Source of the DNA: Candidatus Heimdallarchaeota archaeon | Lineage (GTDB): Archaea; Asgardarchaeota; Heimdallarchaeia; Hodarchaeales; Hodarchaeaceae | Reading direction: 5' to 3' | Length of the DNA stretch: 64,000 nucleotides | Assembly (NCBI GenBank): GCA_020353515.1 | Contig: CP070695.1 | Location: forward strand, 3,223,532 to 3,287,531 | Shown here: positions 9,158-17,572 of the stretch, one piece after another | Layout: each line of letters opens with the position of its first letter | How positions within the stretch are numbered: the stretch's first letter is position 1 | Made by a program: the position numbers and the translations under genes | Notes under the pieces: model-generated | The model's database searches: none | Seen by the model: only the letters and a program-made list of their open reading frames with translations | What the model was told of the DNA's origin: nothing

Positions 9158-9535
9158 ATGTCTAATGATATCCTATTATATGTAGGAGCTATAATCCCTA
9201 TATTTTGGGGCATAGCCCATATATTCCCAACAAATTCTGTATTAAAGGATTTTGGGGATATTTCAGACGATAATAAGAATATTCTAAAAATGGAATGGCT
9301 CAACGAAAGCCTCACATTGGTCTTCATTGGAATTCTTATTATCTTAGTCACTTTTCTAGGTGATTCAACAAGCTATATTGCACAAATTGTGTACTGGTTG
9401 TCAGCTTTAATGCTTGTTGCAATGGCAGTCTTATCATTAATGACTGGATTTAAGGTTGATTTTCTCCCTTTTAAACTGTGTCCCCTAATATTTGGAGTAT
9501 CCGCCATAGTAGTAATTTTAGGTGCCATTTTATAG
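9158..9535 (+). CDS. Small four-helix membrane protein
   Basis: A 125-residue protein with four hydrophobic segments: 'LLYVGAIIPIFWGIAHIF', 'LTLVFIGILIILVTFL', 'IVYWLSALMLVAMAVLSL' and a C-terminal one. A polar loop after helix 1 contains 'GDISDDNKNILKMEWLNES', so Asp, Lys, Trp and Glu lie close to the membrane face. No characterised family was recognised. The frame opens at 9125, but ATG 9158 is preceded by CAGGAGAAATAATT, a normal ribosome-binding site, so I use it. Confidence 0.65.
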   Translation: MSNDILLYVGAIIPIFWGIAHIFPTNSVLKDFGDISDDNKNILKMEWLNESLTLVFIGILIILVTFLGDSTSYIAQIVYWLSALMLVAMAVLSLMTGFKVDFLPFKLCPLIFGVSAIVVILGAIL

Positions 9536-9577
9536 AAGCCATTTATATTCTGAGATAAAAAGGTATATCTCCTCTAA

Positions 9578-10492
9578 TTAGTGTTTATATCTCTTAGCCA
9601 TTGCTAAGATGTGATCAACCCTCCAATCTTGGAAATGAAACCCTTCACCCCCAGTGATGGTATCTGTAGATAGAATATCAGAGAATCTTTGCTTAAGCTC
9701 TTCCTCGATATTTCTGATCGTTTTAATGTTTGGAGCAAAGAAGCTTAAGATAACAACAGGTTTTTCAACGACTATCCAACCAACCCAGAAATTTTCAGCA
9801 AAAATTCTTATTATATTCTGAAAGAAATCAATTTTATTGGCCTCTAATTTTAATGTACAAAAAATCGTGAATATTATCAGTTCCTCTGAAGATCCTGGAG
9901 ACAATAATAAGGAAAAGTAAATATGACCTGCATTAGTTAATCGATCAAGCCTTTTCTTCAATGTCCTTGTGGAAATCTGGGTTCGTTCTGAAAGGGTTTG
10001 TAATGGCATTCTACCATTATTTCTTAGTTCAGAAATTATTTTATAATCAGCAGGAGCTATTTTTGGTTTATCTTCAATTGGTCTCGATAGTAACAAGAAA
10101 ATTTCAACCGTATCTACATGGGAGATTGATTTTAACCAGGTCTCCAGATTTACAACTTCTGAACTCGTTTTATAAGTAAAAACCGCGATTATTATGTTAC
10201 CGATTCCTACTCCCACTGTGAAGATGAGTTCATGCTTGCCAATCGTGTCAACAACATCTTGTACACGTTCAATTGTACTAGAAACATTGATTCGTGCTAG
10301 TCCAGATTCTTCCCCTAGGATTCCAAAACTTAGTTCACACGAATAACCCTTAATAACTCCTTCCTTTTCCAAATTATTAATTCGTTTTTTCACTCCACTG
10401 ATACTTAATTTTACCTTTTTCGCTATAGTTGTAATAGGCATTCGGCCATTAGAATTCAATAATTTAATGATTTCAAGATCCTTGGAGTCCAT
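9578..10492 (-). CDS. Lrp/AsnC-type regulator with two HTH-RAM units
   Basis: A 304-residue regulator made of two Lrp-like halves. HTH 1 is at residues 1-55: 'LEIIKLLNSNGRMPITTIA', recognition helix 'SISGVKKRINNLEKEGVI'. It is followed by a degenerate ligand-binding (RAM) fold to about 140. HTH 2 is at about 150-200: 'YKIISELRNNGRMPLQTLS', 'STRTLKKRLDRLTNAGHI'. It is followed by a second RAM-like half. Ordinary Lrp proteins have a single unit of about 150 residues, so this looks like an internal duplication giving a covalent dimer. The effector is unknown. A perfect 10-base palindrome lies 79-88 nt upstream of its start. Confidence 0.85.
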   Translation of the reverse strand: MDSKDLEIIKLLNSNGRMPITTIAKKVKLSISGVKKRINNLEKEGVIKGYSCELSFGILGEESGLARINVSSTIERVQDVVDTIGKHELIFTVGVGIGNIIIAVFTYKTSSEVVNLETWLKSISHVDTVEIFLLLSRPIEDKPKIAPADYKIISELRNNGRMPLQTLSERTQISTRTLKKRLDRLTNAGHIYFSLLLSPGSSEELIIFTIFCTLKLEANKIDFFQNIIRIFAENFWVGWIVVEKPVVILSFFAPNIKTIRNIEEELKQRFSDILSTDTITGGEGFHFQDWRVDHILAMAKRYKH

Positions 10493-10570
10493 CTAGAACA
10501 GCTTTACGGTTTCATAATAAAAATTTAATTATCTAACTCAGAATCCAAAAGGATGCTTTCACGTTTTTGC

Positions 10571-10580
10571 ACTTTAAAGT
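10571..10580. promoter_or_regulatory. Palindrome upstream of the double Lrp-type gene
   Basis: ACTTTAAAGT is a perfect 10-base palindrome in the divergent region between the Lrp-type gene and the small Cys-protein gene at 10700. Its position suits a regulator site, but an AT-rich palindrome can arise by chance. Confidence 0.25.
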
Positions 10581-10699
10581 ACAACTTTATGAAGGTTTTA
10601 ACCGTTCTATATGAGCTTCTTTACACTCTAAGTTATCGAAACGTATTAATTCTTAATCATTTGTGAGGTCAACTGAAAATATTTCGAGAGAGATGAAAT

Positions 10700-10972
10700 A
10701 TGAAACAAAAAAAGGAAACTATTCCCCAGAGAATTGCTTTGGATTTATGTGAAGAAGTTCGAATAAGAAATCAGCAGAAACGCTGGCCTTTCTACATTGG
10801 AAAAATACAATGTCATTTTTGCTGGCGTTTCGGAAAGAAAGCCTATAATGCAGGTAACCCTGGAAATTTATGTGCTTTTGGTTCAGATGACAATCGTGGC
10901 TGCTGGCAGGTGAATAAATTATATGATGAACAGTTTTCTAATGAAGATTTAAGTTCTCTTCTAAAAGAATGA
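10700..10972 (+). CDS. Small cysteine-containing hypothetical protein
   Basis: A 90-residue basic protein. It contains 'KIQCHFCWRFGKKA' followed by 'NLCAFGSDDNRGCWQ', that is C-x2-C then two further cysteines about 20 and 30 residues later. The arrangement suggests a single zinc or iron site. The N-terminal part reads as a helix with many charged residues. No named family was recognised. It is followed after 18 nt by the membrane protein gene at 10991, so the two are probably cotranscribed. Confidence 0.7.
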   Translation: MKQKKETIPQRIALDLCEEVRIRNQQKRWPFYIGKIQCHFCWRFGKKAYNAGNPGNLCAFGSDDNRGCWQVNKLYDEQFSNEDLSSLLKE

Positions 10973-10990
10973 TATAGAAGGTGAAAAAAG

Positions 10991-11692
10991 TTGCCAGCAA
11001 CAACAGGAACGGATGGATATCGGTTTCCTATGCGATTGGAATCCCAGAATTATCAGAAAATTAGACCTAAATTGATAATCAAATGGGGTATAATTTTCAG
11101 TTGTATTCTCCAGATTGTATTTTTTCTTTGTATCTTTTTTTGGGACTATTATGCGGGACAAGCAACAATGGGTTTCGGGATAGAAGGAGAGTCATACATG
11201 GGAATTGGGATGTTTTATATCTATACGATTTCTTTCCTCTTAAGTTTGATAGTACTCTCGGCAATTTACAAAACTGACCAAACCTTTGGTATAGGTGTTT
11301 TTATTTTTATCCCGTATGCAATAATTGGATTTTTTGTTGAATATTACTATGAGATTGATGTGTTAAAAGGTGTATGGGCTGTTATTGGATGGTGTTTGAT
11401 TGGTTTATTGGTTGGATTTTCGGCAGATGTCTCTTTCAAGTTACTAAAAGGTCAAACAAGAATCCGTGAAGAATATATTGCTGGATTAACGGGTATATTT
11501 TTGAATTTGGTTTACTTTATACTGGTTTGTATAGCCATCGAAACTTTCTACATATCAGGGACTGGCCTTTCTGGACCAGGTTCATTTATTGGTGTTACCT
11601 ATTTTGGTTTACCCTGGATGCTGATTCATGGCTTCTTTGGCGGATATCTAGCAGGTGTAATGAAAAATCGCGAACCACGTTATCATTATTAA
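10991..11692 (+). CDS. Hypothetical six-helix membrane protein
   Basis: A 233-residue membrane protein with about six helices, e.g. 'LIIKWGIIFSCILQIVFFL', 'FYIYTISFLLSLIVLSAI', 'GVWAVIGWCLIGLLVGFSA' and a glycine-rich last pair 'GFFGGYLAGVMK'. No family was recognised. It starts at TTG, which is supported by GAAGGTG seven bases upstream and by the 18-nt spacing from the preceding gene. The N-terminal 25 residues are polar and cytosolic-looking. Confidence 0.65.
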   Translation: MPATTGTDGYRFPMRLESQNYQKIRPKLIIKWGIIFSCILQIVFFLCIFFWDYYAGQATMGFGIEGESYMGIGMFYIYTISFLLSLIVLSAIYKTDQTFGIGVFIFIPYAIIGFFVEYYYEIDVLKGVWAVIGWCLIGLLVGFSADVSFKLLKGQTRIREEYIAGLTGIFLNLVYFILVCIAIETFYISGTGLSGPGSFIGVTYFGLPWMLIHGFFGGYLAGVMKNREPRYHY

Positions 11693-11785
11693 TGTGCTTT
11701 AGAAGAATAGATACTGTTTTAATTGAGAATTAACACTTAAAAGTAAATCAACCACTTCCAACCTATTCTGATTGGAGGATTTTCA

Positions 11786-13153
11786 TTGATCCTAAACGAC
11801 ATTTTAGAGAAGGTTCCGAATTATACTGATTTTTTAACGGTCAAAGAACTGAATGAATCTAGTAAGAAACTAGAGGATGACTTTGAATCGGTTGAATTAA
11901 CCGAGATTGGAAGATCTAGAGAAGGGAGGCCAATTTCATATCTTAAGATAGGAAAAGGGGCAAAAAATGCACTTCTTTTTGCATTCCCACATCCAAATGA
12001 GCCTATCGGAAGCTTAACGATCGAATTTCTTTCCCGATTTCTTGCAGAAAACCCAGAAATAACCAAGGAATTAGGATATACATGGTATTTAATTAAAGCG
12101 ATCGATCCAGACGGAGCAGCTCTCAATGAGGACTGGTTTAAAGGAAAATTTGATCCAGTCAAATATACCAGACATTATTACAGACCTGCGCCACATGAAC
12201 AGATTGAATGGACATTTCCAGTTAAATATAAGAAATTAGAATTCTTAAATCCACCTTCAGAGACTCAAGCCCTCATCCAGTTGATCGATAAAATAAAACC
12301 CACTTTCATGTATAGTCTCCATAATGCGGGTTTCTGTGGGGTTTATTGGTATGTTTCCCACGCTATAGAAGATGTATTCTCACGATTACCACAGCTTGCA
12401 GAACAAGTACAATTACCTATCCATCGTGGTGAGCCTGAAGCTCCTTTTATCAAAAAACTACGTCCTGCAATTTTCCAGATGTTTGGAATCCAGGAAGATT
12501 ATGATTTTTATGAACAAAATGGAGTTGAAAATCCTCAAGATCTAATATTATGTGGTACATCGTCAGATGATTATCTCAAACAGGTAACTGCAGGACAGGG
12601 ATTCACCTTGGTATGTGAGATGCCTTATTTTTATGACAAAGACTTAGGAAATGAAACCCCTTCTGATTATAATCGTAGAGAATTGGTTTTAGAATATTTA
12701 CGATTCTGGCAAGAAGCCCACAGCTTCGTGAAACCGAAATTCGAGTCCATAAGGCAATATTGTGACCCCTCTTCTAGAATTTTCACAGCAGTGGCAGATG
12801 GTGTTGAAAATTTTGACAAACGAATTGCACCTCAAATTCATCATGCAAAAACCTCACCTATGTATGAAGGGGAAGCAACCATTGCCCAAGCTTTTGATTC
12901 AATGGTAGCACGGAAATACTGGGCAGTTTTTCGTCCAGCGATGACCGCAAGACTGTGTAAAAGGGCAATCACAAGCCATCCTGAAGTAAAAACCGAATTA
13001 ACAAACATAAAAGCTGAACTTGATCAGTGGGTTGAACACACGATCAATGATACTCTAAAGGATACTCATTTTGAGGTGATCCCTATTCAGAAACTAGTAA
13101 AAGTTCAGGTAGGATCTGCGTTAATTACCATGCAACATTTAACTAATCGTTAG
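11786..13153 (+). CDS. M14-family zinc carboxypeptidase
   Basis: A 455-residue metallocarboxypeptidase-like protein without signal peptide, so probably cytosolic. Zinc ligands follow the M14 pattern H-x2-E ... H: 'FPHPNEPIG' near residue 71 and 'MYSLHNAGF' near residue 175. 'LVCEMPYFYD' near residue 275 is a good candidate for the catalytic Glu. 'GRSREGRPISYLKIG' near residue 45 is a typical M14 opening strand. The domain is about 350 residues, with a helical C-terminal extension of roughly 100. The start is TTG with GGAGG eight bases upstream. The 3' end is part of a direct repeat whose second copy lies at 15381. Confidence 0.85.
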   Translation: MILNDILEKVPNYTDFLTVKELNESSKKLEDDFESVELTEIGRSREGRPISYLKIGKGAKNALLFAFPHPNEPIGSLTIEFLSRFLAENPEITKELGYTWYLIKAIDPDGAALNEDWFKGKFDPVKYTRHYYRPAPHEQIEWTFPVKYKKLEFLNPPSETQALIQLIDKIKPTFMYSLHNAGFCGVYWYVSHAIEDVFSRLPQLAEQVQLPIHRGEPEAPFIKKLRPAIFQMFGIQEDYDFYEQNGVENPQDLILCGTSSDDYLKQVTAGQGFTLVCEMPYFYDKDLGNETPSDYNRRELVLEYLRFWQEAHSFVKPKFESIRQYCDPSSRIFTAVADGVENFDKRIAPQIHHAKTSPMYEGEATIAQAFDSMVARKYWAVFRPAMTARLCKRAITSHPEVKTELTNIKAELDQWVEHTINDTLKDTHFEVIPIQKLVKVQVGSALITMQHLTNR

Positions 13154-13251
13154 GCTATAGAGCTAATTGAATTAGCTCTAAAATGATACCCAGATTCTCT
13201 TCAGTGTCTAGATAAGCAAACTTAACCATCTCTTGAACTATACCCCTCTCT
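13064..13251. repeat. Direct repeat, left copy (carboxypeptidase tail plus epimerase tail)
   Basis: This stretch holds the last 26 codons of the carboxypeptidase gene and, on the other strand, the last 32 codons of an epimerase gene. Both parts recur in the same order and orientation at 15381-15629. The peptidase part matches at about 70 of 78 bases and the epimerase part at about 91 of 96. The right copy has some 60 extra bases between the two parts. Confidence 0.85.
13155..13251 (-). pseudogene. Remnant of the 3' end of a VOC/epimerase-like gene
   Basis: Encodes the last 32 residues and stop codon of the protein made in full at 15532-15969. All five nucleotide differences from that gene are synonymous. 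An in-frame TAA a few codons upstream and loss of similarity there show that only a fragment remains. The all-synonymous pattern means it diverged while still under selection as a working gene, then was cut off. Confidence 0.85.
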
Positions 13252-13371
13252 TCAACTTAAAAGTGCACTAATTTCATCCCAGTATTTAATGAAGTTAGAT
13301 TTTCACAAAGTTTATTCAAAATCTCACCCCTTCTTTTATCTTTTTACTAAAGTACTAGTTCTTGAAACTTG

Positions 13372-15282
13372 TTATTTGTTCCTTTCCCTATTTTTTTCTG
13401 ATCTCTTAATCAAAATGATTCCAAAACATGCGATGAAAACTATGAAAGAAAATCCAGAAGTGCTAGCTATTGAGGTACTTGTAGTTTTAGAGGTTTGAGT
13501 CATATTCATTGGAGTAGTTGATAGATCCTCTGAAGTAGTAATGGGTACATCAAGTATACCCCAATGCCAGTCTTTAAATCGAAGAAGACTGATGTATTCA
13601 CCTGTAATGTATTCATCCCATTTATAGGGACCAGAACCAATCATTTGCTCATCTGTTGGATTAAAGGTCATGACATCTGTTACGTCTTGCCAAATGTGCC
13701 ATGGTACAATATATGGGAAGTTAGTAACATCACCCCACTCAAAGTAGCCAGTCTTATTAACAAAAAATTCGATAGTATAATTGTTAGGTATCTTAACATT
13801 ATAGATATCATTGAGTTCTTGGGGAGACCATAGACATTGCTTTGCAAGGTCAAAAGAATGCTTAACGTCCAAAGAGGTGATTGGTTGTCCATCATGCCAA
13901 GAAGCATTTTCAGGTAGGTAGAATGTGAATTTCTGGCCGTTTTGGGTGCCAGCAGCAACGTTTTCTATGGTTGTTTCGATGTCCCAATCATAAGCCAAAC
14001 CTGGGATTGGAGCCCATGTATTAGGATCAACATTCCATAACTTCTCATAGATGTATTGAAAGACTGTAAAATCATATTTTGATTGCTGTAAATAACAGTT
14101 TCTAGTGCTAAGATCAGCTGACAAGCAATATTTGAACGTTCCACCATACGGACCCCCTTTAGATTCTATTAAATGGATTTTTGTAGCAAAATATGGATTA
14201 TTACCATCAGAGATGCCCCTGCCATTGAAACTAGCAAAACCCTCAAATTTGTCTGTACGGTAGGCATTAGTGAATACAACGTTGTAGGCGACAATCTGTG
14301 GTTGTTCATAAACCAATAGCTTATTGACTTCGTGGGCATATTTCTTTATGTCTTCAACCGAATTTGAATTCACCATTTTATCAAGGATAGTCTCAATTGT
14401 TGTGTTTCTGAAGCAATAATAGTCCCAATCTTTACCACTGCTATGAAATCGGTTGTAAAGTATTTTTGCTGTATTGACAACAGGAGTACCCTCAGTCCAA
14501 CACCCAACCTGAAATGCATTAAACCAATTACCTGAAACGGGATAGGATGGAACAAGAGTCGCACGCATCCCCATCGATTGAAGACCTTCTGCAGCTATTT
14601 CACAAGTGATGCGGGCAGGGCTATATCCTTCAGAATAGGAAAATTCAATTTCACAATCTTGATCATCTATGTCTACACTCGAATCATAAATCCTGTTATC
14701 GTTGACATCATATTCACGCCAACCATCACTGTCTAAATCGATAAATCCAGCATTCTCAAGAGATAAATTACCAGAAATTGAATCAGCCTCATAAAAATAT
14801 TCTGTCAATTGGCTTTCGATTTCCCATTCCGTTGCAGCAGTCGGAATATAACTATCCATGGGTTGTCCAGCACCTCCAACAGCTTCAATATTAGCCCTAT
14901 ATTTATCCATACCAAAGGCCATTGCTCGACGGTACCCAGTAATATTGGTAGGAAATCGGCCACAATTTGGGGTTATCACGCGATATCGTAAGTCTGGTGT
15001 AAATCTAACTTCAATGTCAGGATCTCTAACAAGGGCTGCTAGGTAATCGTTTGGAACTCGGTCATCATACGCGTCGATATCACCTTTTTGTAGTGCCAAC
15101 ATCGCTTGGGGGACTTCCCCCTCCTTAAAAATCACGAATCTTAATTCATCGATATATGCTCCATAAGGTAGGAAATCAGAAGACCAGCTGGAAGTTTTCA
15201 TATCTGATGGCAAGGTGTAAAGAATATTTGTGAGTGATACGACTAATAGTACGGTTCCAAATAGAAGACTAACCACTTTCAC
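13372..15282 (-). CDS. Extracellular solute-binding protein (SBP_bac_5) in circularly permuted order
   Basis: A 636-residue secreted protein: signal peptide at 1-26, then about 570 residues of peptide/nickel-type substrate-binding fold, a Ser/Thr-rich stalk ('MTQTSKTTSTSIAST'), 'SGFSFIVF', a membrane helix and a basic tail. The order is unusual. Residues about 35-370 match the second part of the family ('ALQKGDIDAYD', 'YRRAMAFGMDKY', 'LENAGFIDLDSDGWREYD', 'ILYNRF'). Residues about 385-600 match the first part ('GGTFKYCLS', 'LAYDWDIE', 'NASWHDGQPITSLDVKHSF', 'IVPWHIW', 'SGPYKWDEY...LLRFKDWHWG'). The break falls at the WG/PYLDEV-type junction of the normal order. No permease or ATPase gene lies nearby. 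The gene sits between two copies of a direct repeat. Confidence 0.85.
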   Translation of the reverse strand: MKVVSLLFGTVLLVVSLTNILYTLPSDMKTSSWSSDFLPYGAYIDELRFVIFKEGEVPQAMLALQKGDIDAYDDRVPNDYLAALVRDPDIEVRFTPDLRYRVITPNCGRFPTNITGYRRAMAFGMDKYRANIEAVGGAGQPMDSYIPTAATEWEIESQLTEYFYEADSISGNLSLENAGFIDLDSDGWREYDVNDNRIYDSSVDIDDQDCEIEFSYSEGYSPARITCEIAAEGLQSMGMRATLVPSYPVSGNWFNAFQVGCWTEGTPVVNTAKILYNRFHSSGKDWDYYCFRNTTIETILDKMVNSNSVEDIKKYAHEVNKLLVYEQPQIVAYNVVFTNAYRTDKFEGFASFNGRGISDGNNPYFATKIHLIESKGGPYGGTFKYCLSADLSTRNCYLQQSKYDFTVFQYIYEKLWNVDPNTWAPIPGLAYDWDIETTIENVAAGTQNGQKFTFYLPENASWHDGQPITSLDVKHSFDLAKQCLWSPQELNDIYNVKIPNNYTIEFFVNKTGYFEWGDVTNFPYIVPWHIWQDVTDVMTFNPTDEQMIGSGPYKWDEYITGEYISLLRFKDWHWGILDVPITTSEDLSTTPMNMTQTSKTTSTSIASTSGFSFIVFIACFGIILIKRSEKNRERNK

Positions 15283-15380
15283 ACTTTTCAGAAAAAAATC
15301 CTTCCATTTTTCCCATAAAACACAGATAAAAGATCCTAAAATACCTAGGGTTTAATCTTATTAAACATTATATAAGTGCA

Positions 15381-15470
15381 ACTCATTTTGAGGTAATCCC
15401 TATTCAGAAACTTGTAAGAGTTCAGGTTGGATCCGCATTAATTGCTATGCAACATTTAGCAAGCTTGTGA
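15381..15470 (+). pseudogene. Remnant of the 3' end of an M14 carboxypeptidase gene
   Basis: Encodes 'THFEVIPIQKLVRVQVG' and on to a TGA stop, parallel to the end of the carboxypeptidase at 11786-13153. Of seven changed codons five are synonymous, one is Lys to Arg and one Thr to Ala, so it comes from a homologue that was once functional. Similarity stops abruptly at 15381, directly after AAGTGCA, a heptamer also present at 13261-13267 near the other junction. Confidence 0.85.
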
Positions 15471-15629
15471 TTTAATAATCCCATGAGTAATAGATAATTC
15501 GAGAGTACAAACTACTCCAGAATTTAATCTACTATAAAGCCAATTGAATAAGCTCTAGAATGATACCCAGATTCTCTTCAGTGTCTAGATACGCAAACTT
15601 AACCATCTCTTGAACTATACCCCTCTCTA
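15381..15629. repeat. Direct repeat, right copy
   Basis: Second copy of the repeat at 13064-13251: carboxypeptidase tail (15381-15470), about 60 bp of unique AT-rich sequence, then the 3' end of the complete epimerase-like gene (15532-15629). Confidence 0.85.
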
Positions 15630-15969
15630 ATACTTTAATTCCCTCTTTCTCCAGTCTGGTTAATTCCTCTTCAATATTTTCAACAATAAAACCAATATGA
15701 TGGAGTCCTTCTCCTCTTTCTGTAAGGAACTTGGAATGAATAGTTTCACCTTCGAGAACCTGAATCAACTCAAGTTGTATTTCACCGACTTGAAATAAAC
15801 CAAATTTCAATTTACCAGAATTTACGTCTGATTCGAAAGTTAAGAAAGGGGGACCAAACATTTGCTCATAAAATTTAAAACTAAATTCCATATCCTTTAC
15901 GACAATTCCAATCTGATCAAGTTGGGGAAATTTAGAAAGAAGTGGGATCTTTTCAACATCATCAGCCAT
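15532..15969 (-). CDS. VOC-fold protein, methylmalonyl-CoA epimerase-like
   Basis: A 145-residue protein of the vicinal-oxygen-chelate (glyoxalase) superfamily with two beta-alpha-beta-beta-beta modules: 'LDQIGIVVKDMEFSFKFYEQ' and 'LHHIGFIVENIEEELTRLEK'. The length and the 'GEGLHHIGF' and 'ILELIQ' segments resemble methylmalonyl-CoA epimerase. Metal ligands can be read as Gln in 'ELIQV', His in 'HHIGF' and Glu in 'LELIQ'. The first ligand, normally His in 'HIGIAV', is Gln here, so the exact substrate is open. GAGGT seven bases before the ATG supports the start. No mutase gene is close by. Its 3' end is part of the direct repeat. Confidence 0.8.
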   Translation of the reverse strand: MADDVEKIPLLSKFPQLDQIGIVVKDMEFSFKFYEQMFGPPFLTFESDVNSGKLKFGLFQVGEIQLELIQVLEGETIHSKFLTERGEGLHHIGFIVENIEEELTRLEKEGIKVLERGIVQEMVKFAYLDTEENLGIILELIQLAL

Positions 15970-16026
15970 GATTTAACCTCCAAATTCCCCCTGATTTTCA
16001 AGATAAAGAAAAATCTTTCTCTTTCC

Positions 16027-17454
16027 TCAATGATGATGTCTGGTTACTTCTTCTAATAACGCATGATAGTCTCTCGGTCGCATTAATCTTCCAAATGCTC
16101 GTTCTACGACTTCACTGAGAGCAGGATGAATATGCATACCTCGATTGATTGGATAACTGCTCCTTTCTGGTGTATACATGAGAGTTATAATTTCTTGGAT
16201 CAAAACACTTGCCTGTGGGCCTATAATATGTGCTCCTAATATTTTTCGCTCCTTGTCAAGGATAACTTTCACAAAATAAGCTTTAACATCCATAGCCATC
16301 CCCTTAGCTGTATCCTCATACTTTTGATAACCGATAATGATGTTGTCTTCTCCGTACTCAACAATGGCTTCTTTTTCACGTAATCCTACCCTAGCAATTT
16401 CTGGATACGTAAACACAGCACTGGGTATTGCATGATAATCAACCTTTACTTTGTTCTTTAGTACAGCGTTGTAAAAGACGACCATTGATTCATAATTTCC
16501 CACATGCTTAAAGAGGTGTTTTCCATTGGCATCTCCAAAAACCCAGACATTTGGTTGTGAGGATTCTAAGTATTCATTCACCTTAATCCATCCTTTCTCA
16601 TCAGTTTCTATCCCTGCTTTCTCTGGGTGTAAGATATCATTATTAGAACCTCTTCCTGCCGCAATAAGTACTTCTTCAGCCGTAAATTTTACCAAGTTGC
16701 CATTATCTCGATTTCTAGATGTAATTTCTTTGAGATTGTCTTTAAGATTACTTTCAACAGCTTCATGATTTGTGAAAATTTGCATATACTTTGAAAGCTC
16801 TCTTTTCGCTAGTTCAGAAACTTCAGGTTCTTCTTGAGGAAGAAATTGAGGATTTCTCCCAATTATTGTAACCTTTGATCCCATTGCTGAGAAGAAGTGT
16901 CCATATTCTGCTGCAATATACCCTCCTCCAATGATTATCAAACTTTTAGGAAGTTTTTTAATGTGTAAAATGTTGTCACTAGTATGATAACCAATTTTTT
17001 CGAGCCCCTTAATAGGAGGAATAATGGGTTTTGATCCTGTACAAAGAAAAATGAATTTTGAGGTTATTATTTCCTCTCCAACTTTAAGCTCATAAGGAGC
17101 AGAAAATTCTGCCACGGTAGGGTAATAATCAATATCCTCTGAACGGGAGAGACCTTCCCTGATATTTTCAATATCCTCATCTATTAATGATCGCATACGA
17201 GCCATAATTTCCGTGAAATTAACATCATCAATTTCTAAACTGATACCTAGTTGTTTTGCGTGTTCAATTACTCTAATTAATTCTGCCGGATAGAGTAAAA
17301 TCTTTGTAGGAATACATCCACGGGTTAAACAAATCCCTCCAGGTTCATCTTTATCTATCACTGCAACCTTCATTGATGGATTCTGTTGAAGAATAGGACT
17401 CACTAGATTCATTGCAGATCCCGTTCCTATAACGATCAGGTCATAATTTTTCAT
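16027..17454 (-). CDS. Dihydrolipoamide dehydrogenase-like flavoprotein disulfide reductase
   Basis: A 475-residue class I pyridine-nucleotide disulfide oxidoreductase. FAD site 'VIGTGSAMNLV' is at the N-terminus, the redox-active disulfide 'GGICLTRGCIPTK' near residue 40, and the NAD(P) site 'IIGGGYIAAEYG' near 175. The second FAD motif 'VWVFGDANG' is near 305 and the dimerisation-domain catalytic pair 'HIHPALSEVVERA' near 440. All catalytic residues are present. The family includes lipoamide dehydrogenase, mercuric reductase and soluble transhydrogenase; no lipoyl enzyme lies nearby, so the partner is unknown. The start has AAGGTGATT just upstream. The C-terminus ends in three histidines. 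Confidence 0.85.
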   Translation of the reverse strand: MKNYDLIVIGTGSAMNLVSPILQQNPSMKVAVIDKDEPGGICLTRGCIPTKILLYPAELIRVIEHAKQLGISLEIDDVNFTEIMARMRSLIDEDIENIREGLSRSEDIDYYPTVAEFSAPYELKVGEEIITSKFIFLCTGSKPIIPPIKGLEKIGYHTSDNILHIKKLPKSLIIIGGGYIAAEYGHFFSAMGSKVTIIGRNPQFLPQEEPEVSELAKRELSKYMQIFTNHEAVESNLKDNLKEITSRNRDNGNLVKFTAEEVLIAAGRGSNNDILHPEKAGIETDEKGWIKVNEYLESSQPNVWVFGDANGKHLFKHVGNYESMVVFYNAVLKNKVKVDYHAIPSAVFTYPEIARVGLREKEAIVEYGEDNIIIGYQKYEDTAKGMAMDVKAYFVKVILDKERKILGAHIIGPQASVLIQEIITLMYTPERSSYPINRGMHIHPALSEVVERAFGRLMRPRDYHALLEEVTRHHH

Positions 17455-17572
17455 CCAATCACCTTGGGTCTAGTATAGTTGTTGTTCGGAATTTATTCTT
17501 TAAGAGAGGAGTAAAAAGAGAATCTTATTAAAAATCCGTGTAATTTTTTCGAAAATAATAGAGCTTTGAATA

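Noticed and set aside
9058-9351. 97-residue minus-strand frame
   Set aside because: It lies opposite the four-helix membrane protein, which has a proper ribosome-binding site and membrane helices.
13261-15380. The bracketed segment as a classical insertion sequence or integron
   Set aside because: It contains no transposase or integrase and has no terminal inverted repeats; the flanks are gene fragments, which points to homologous recombination.
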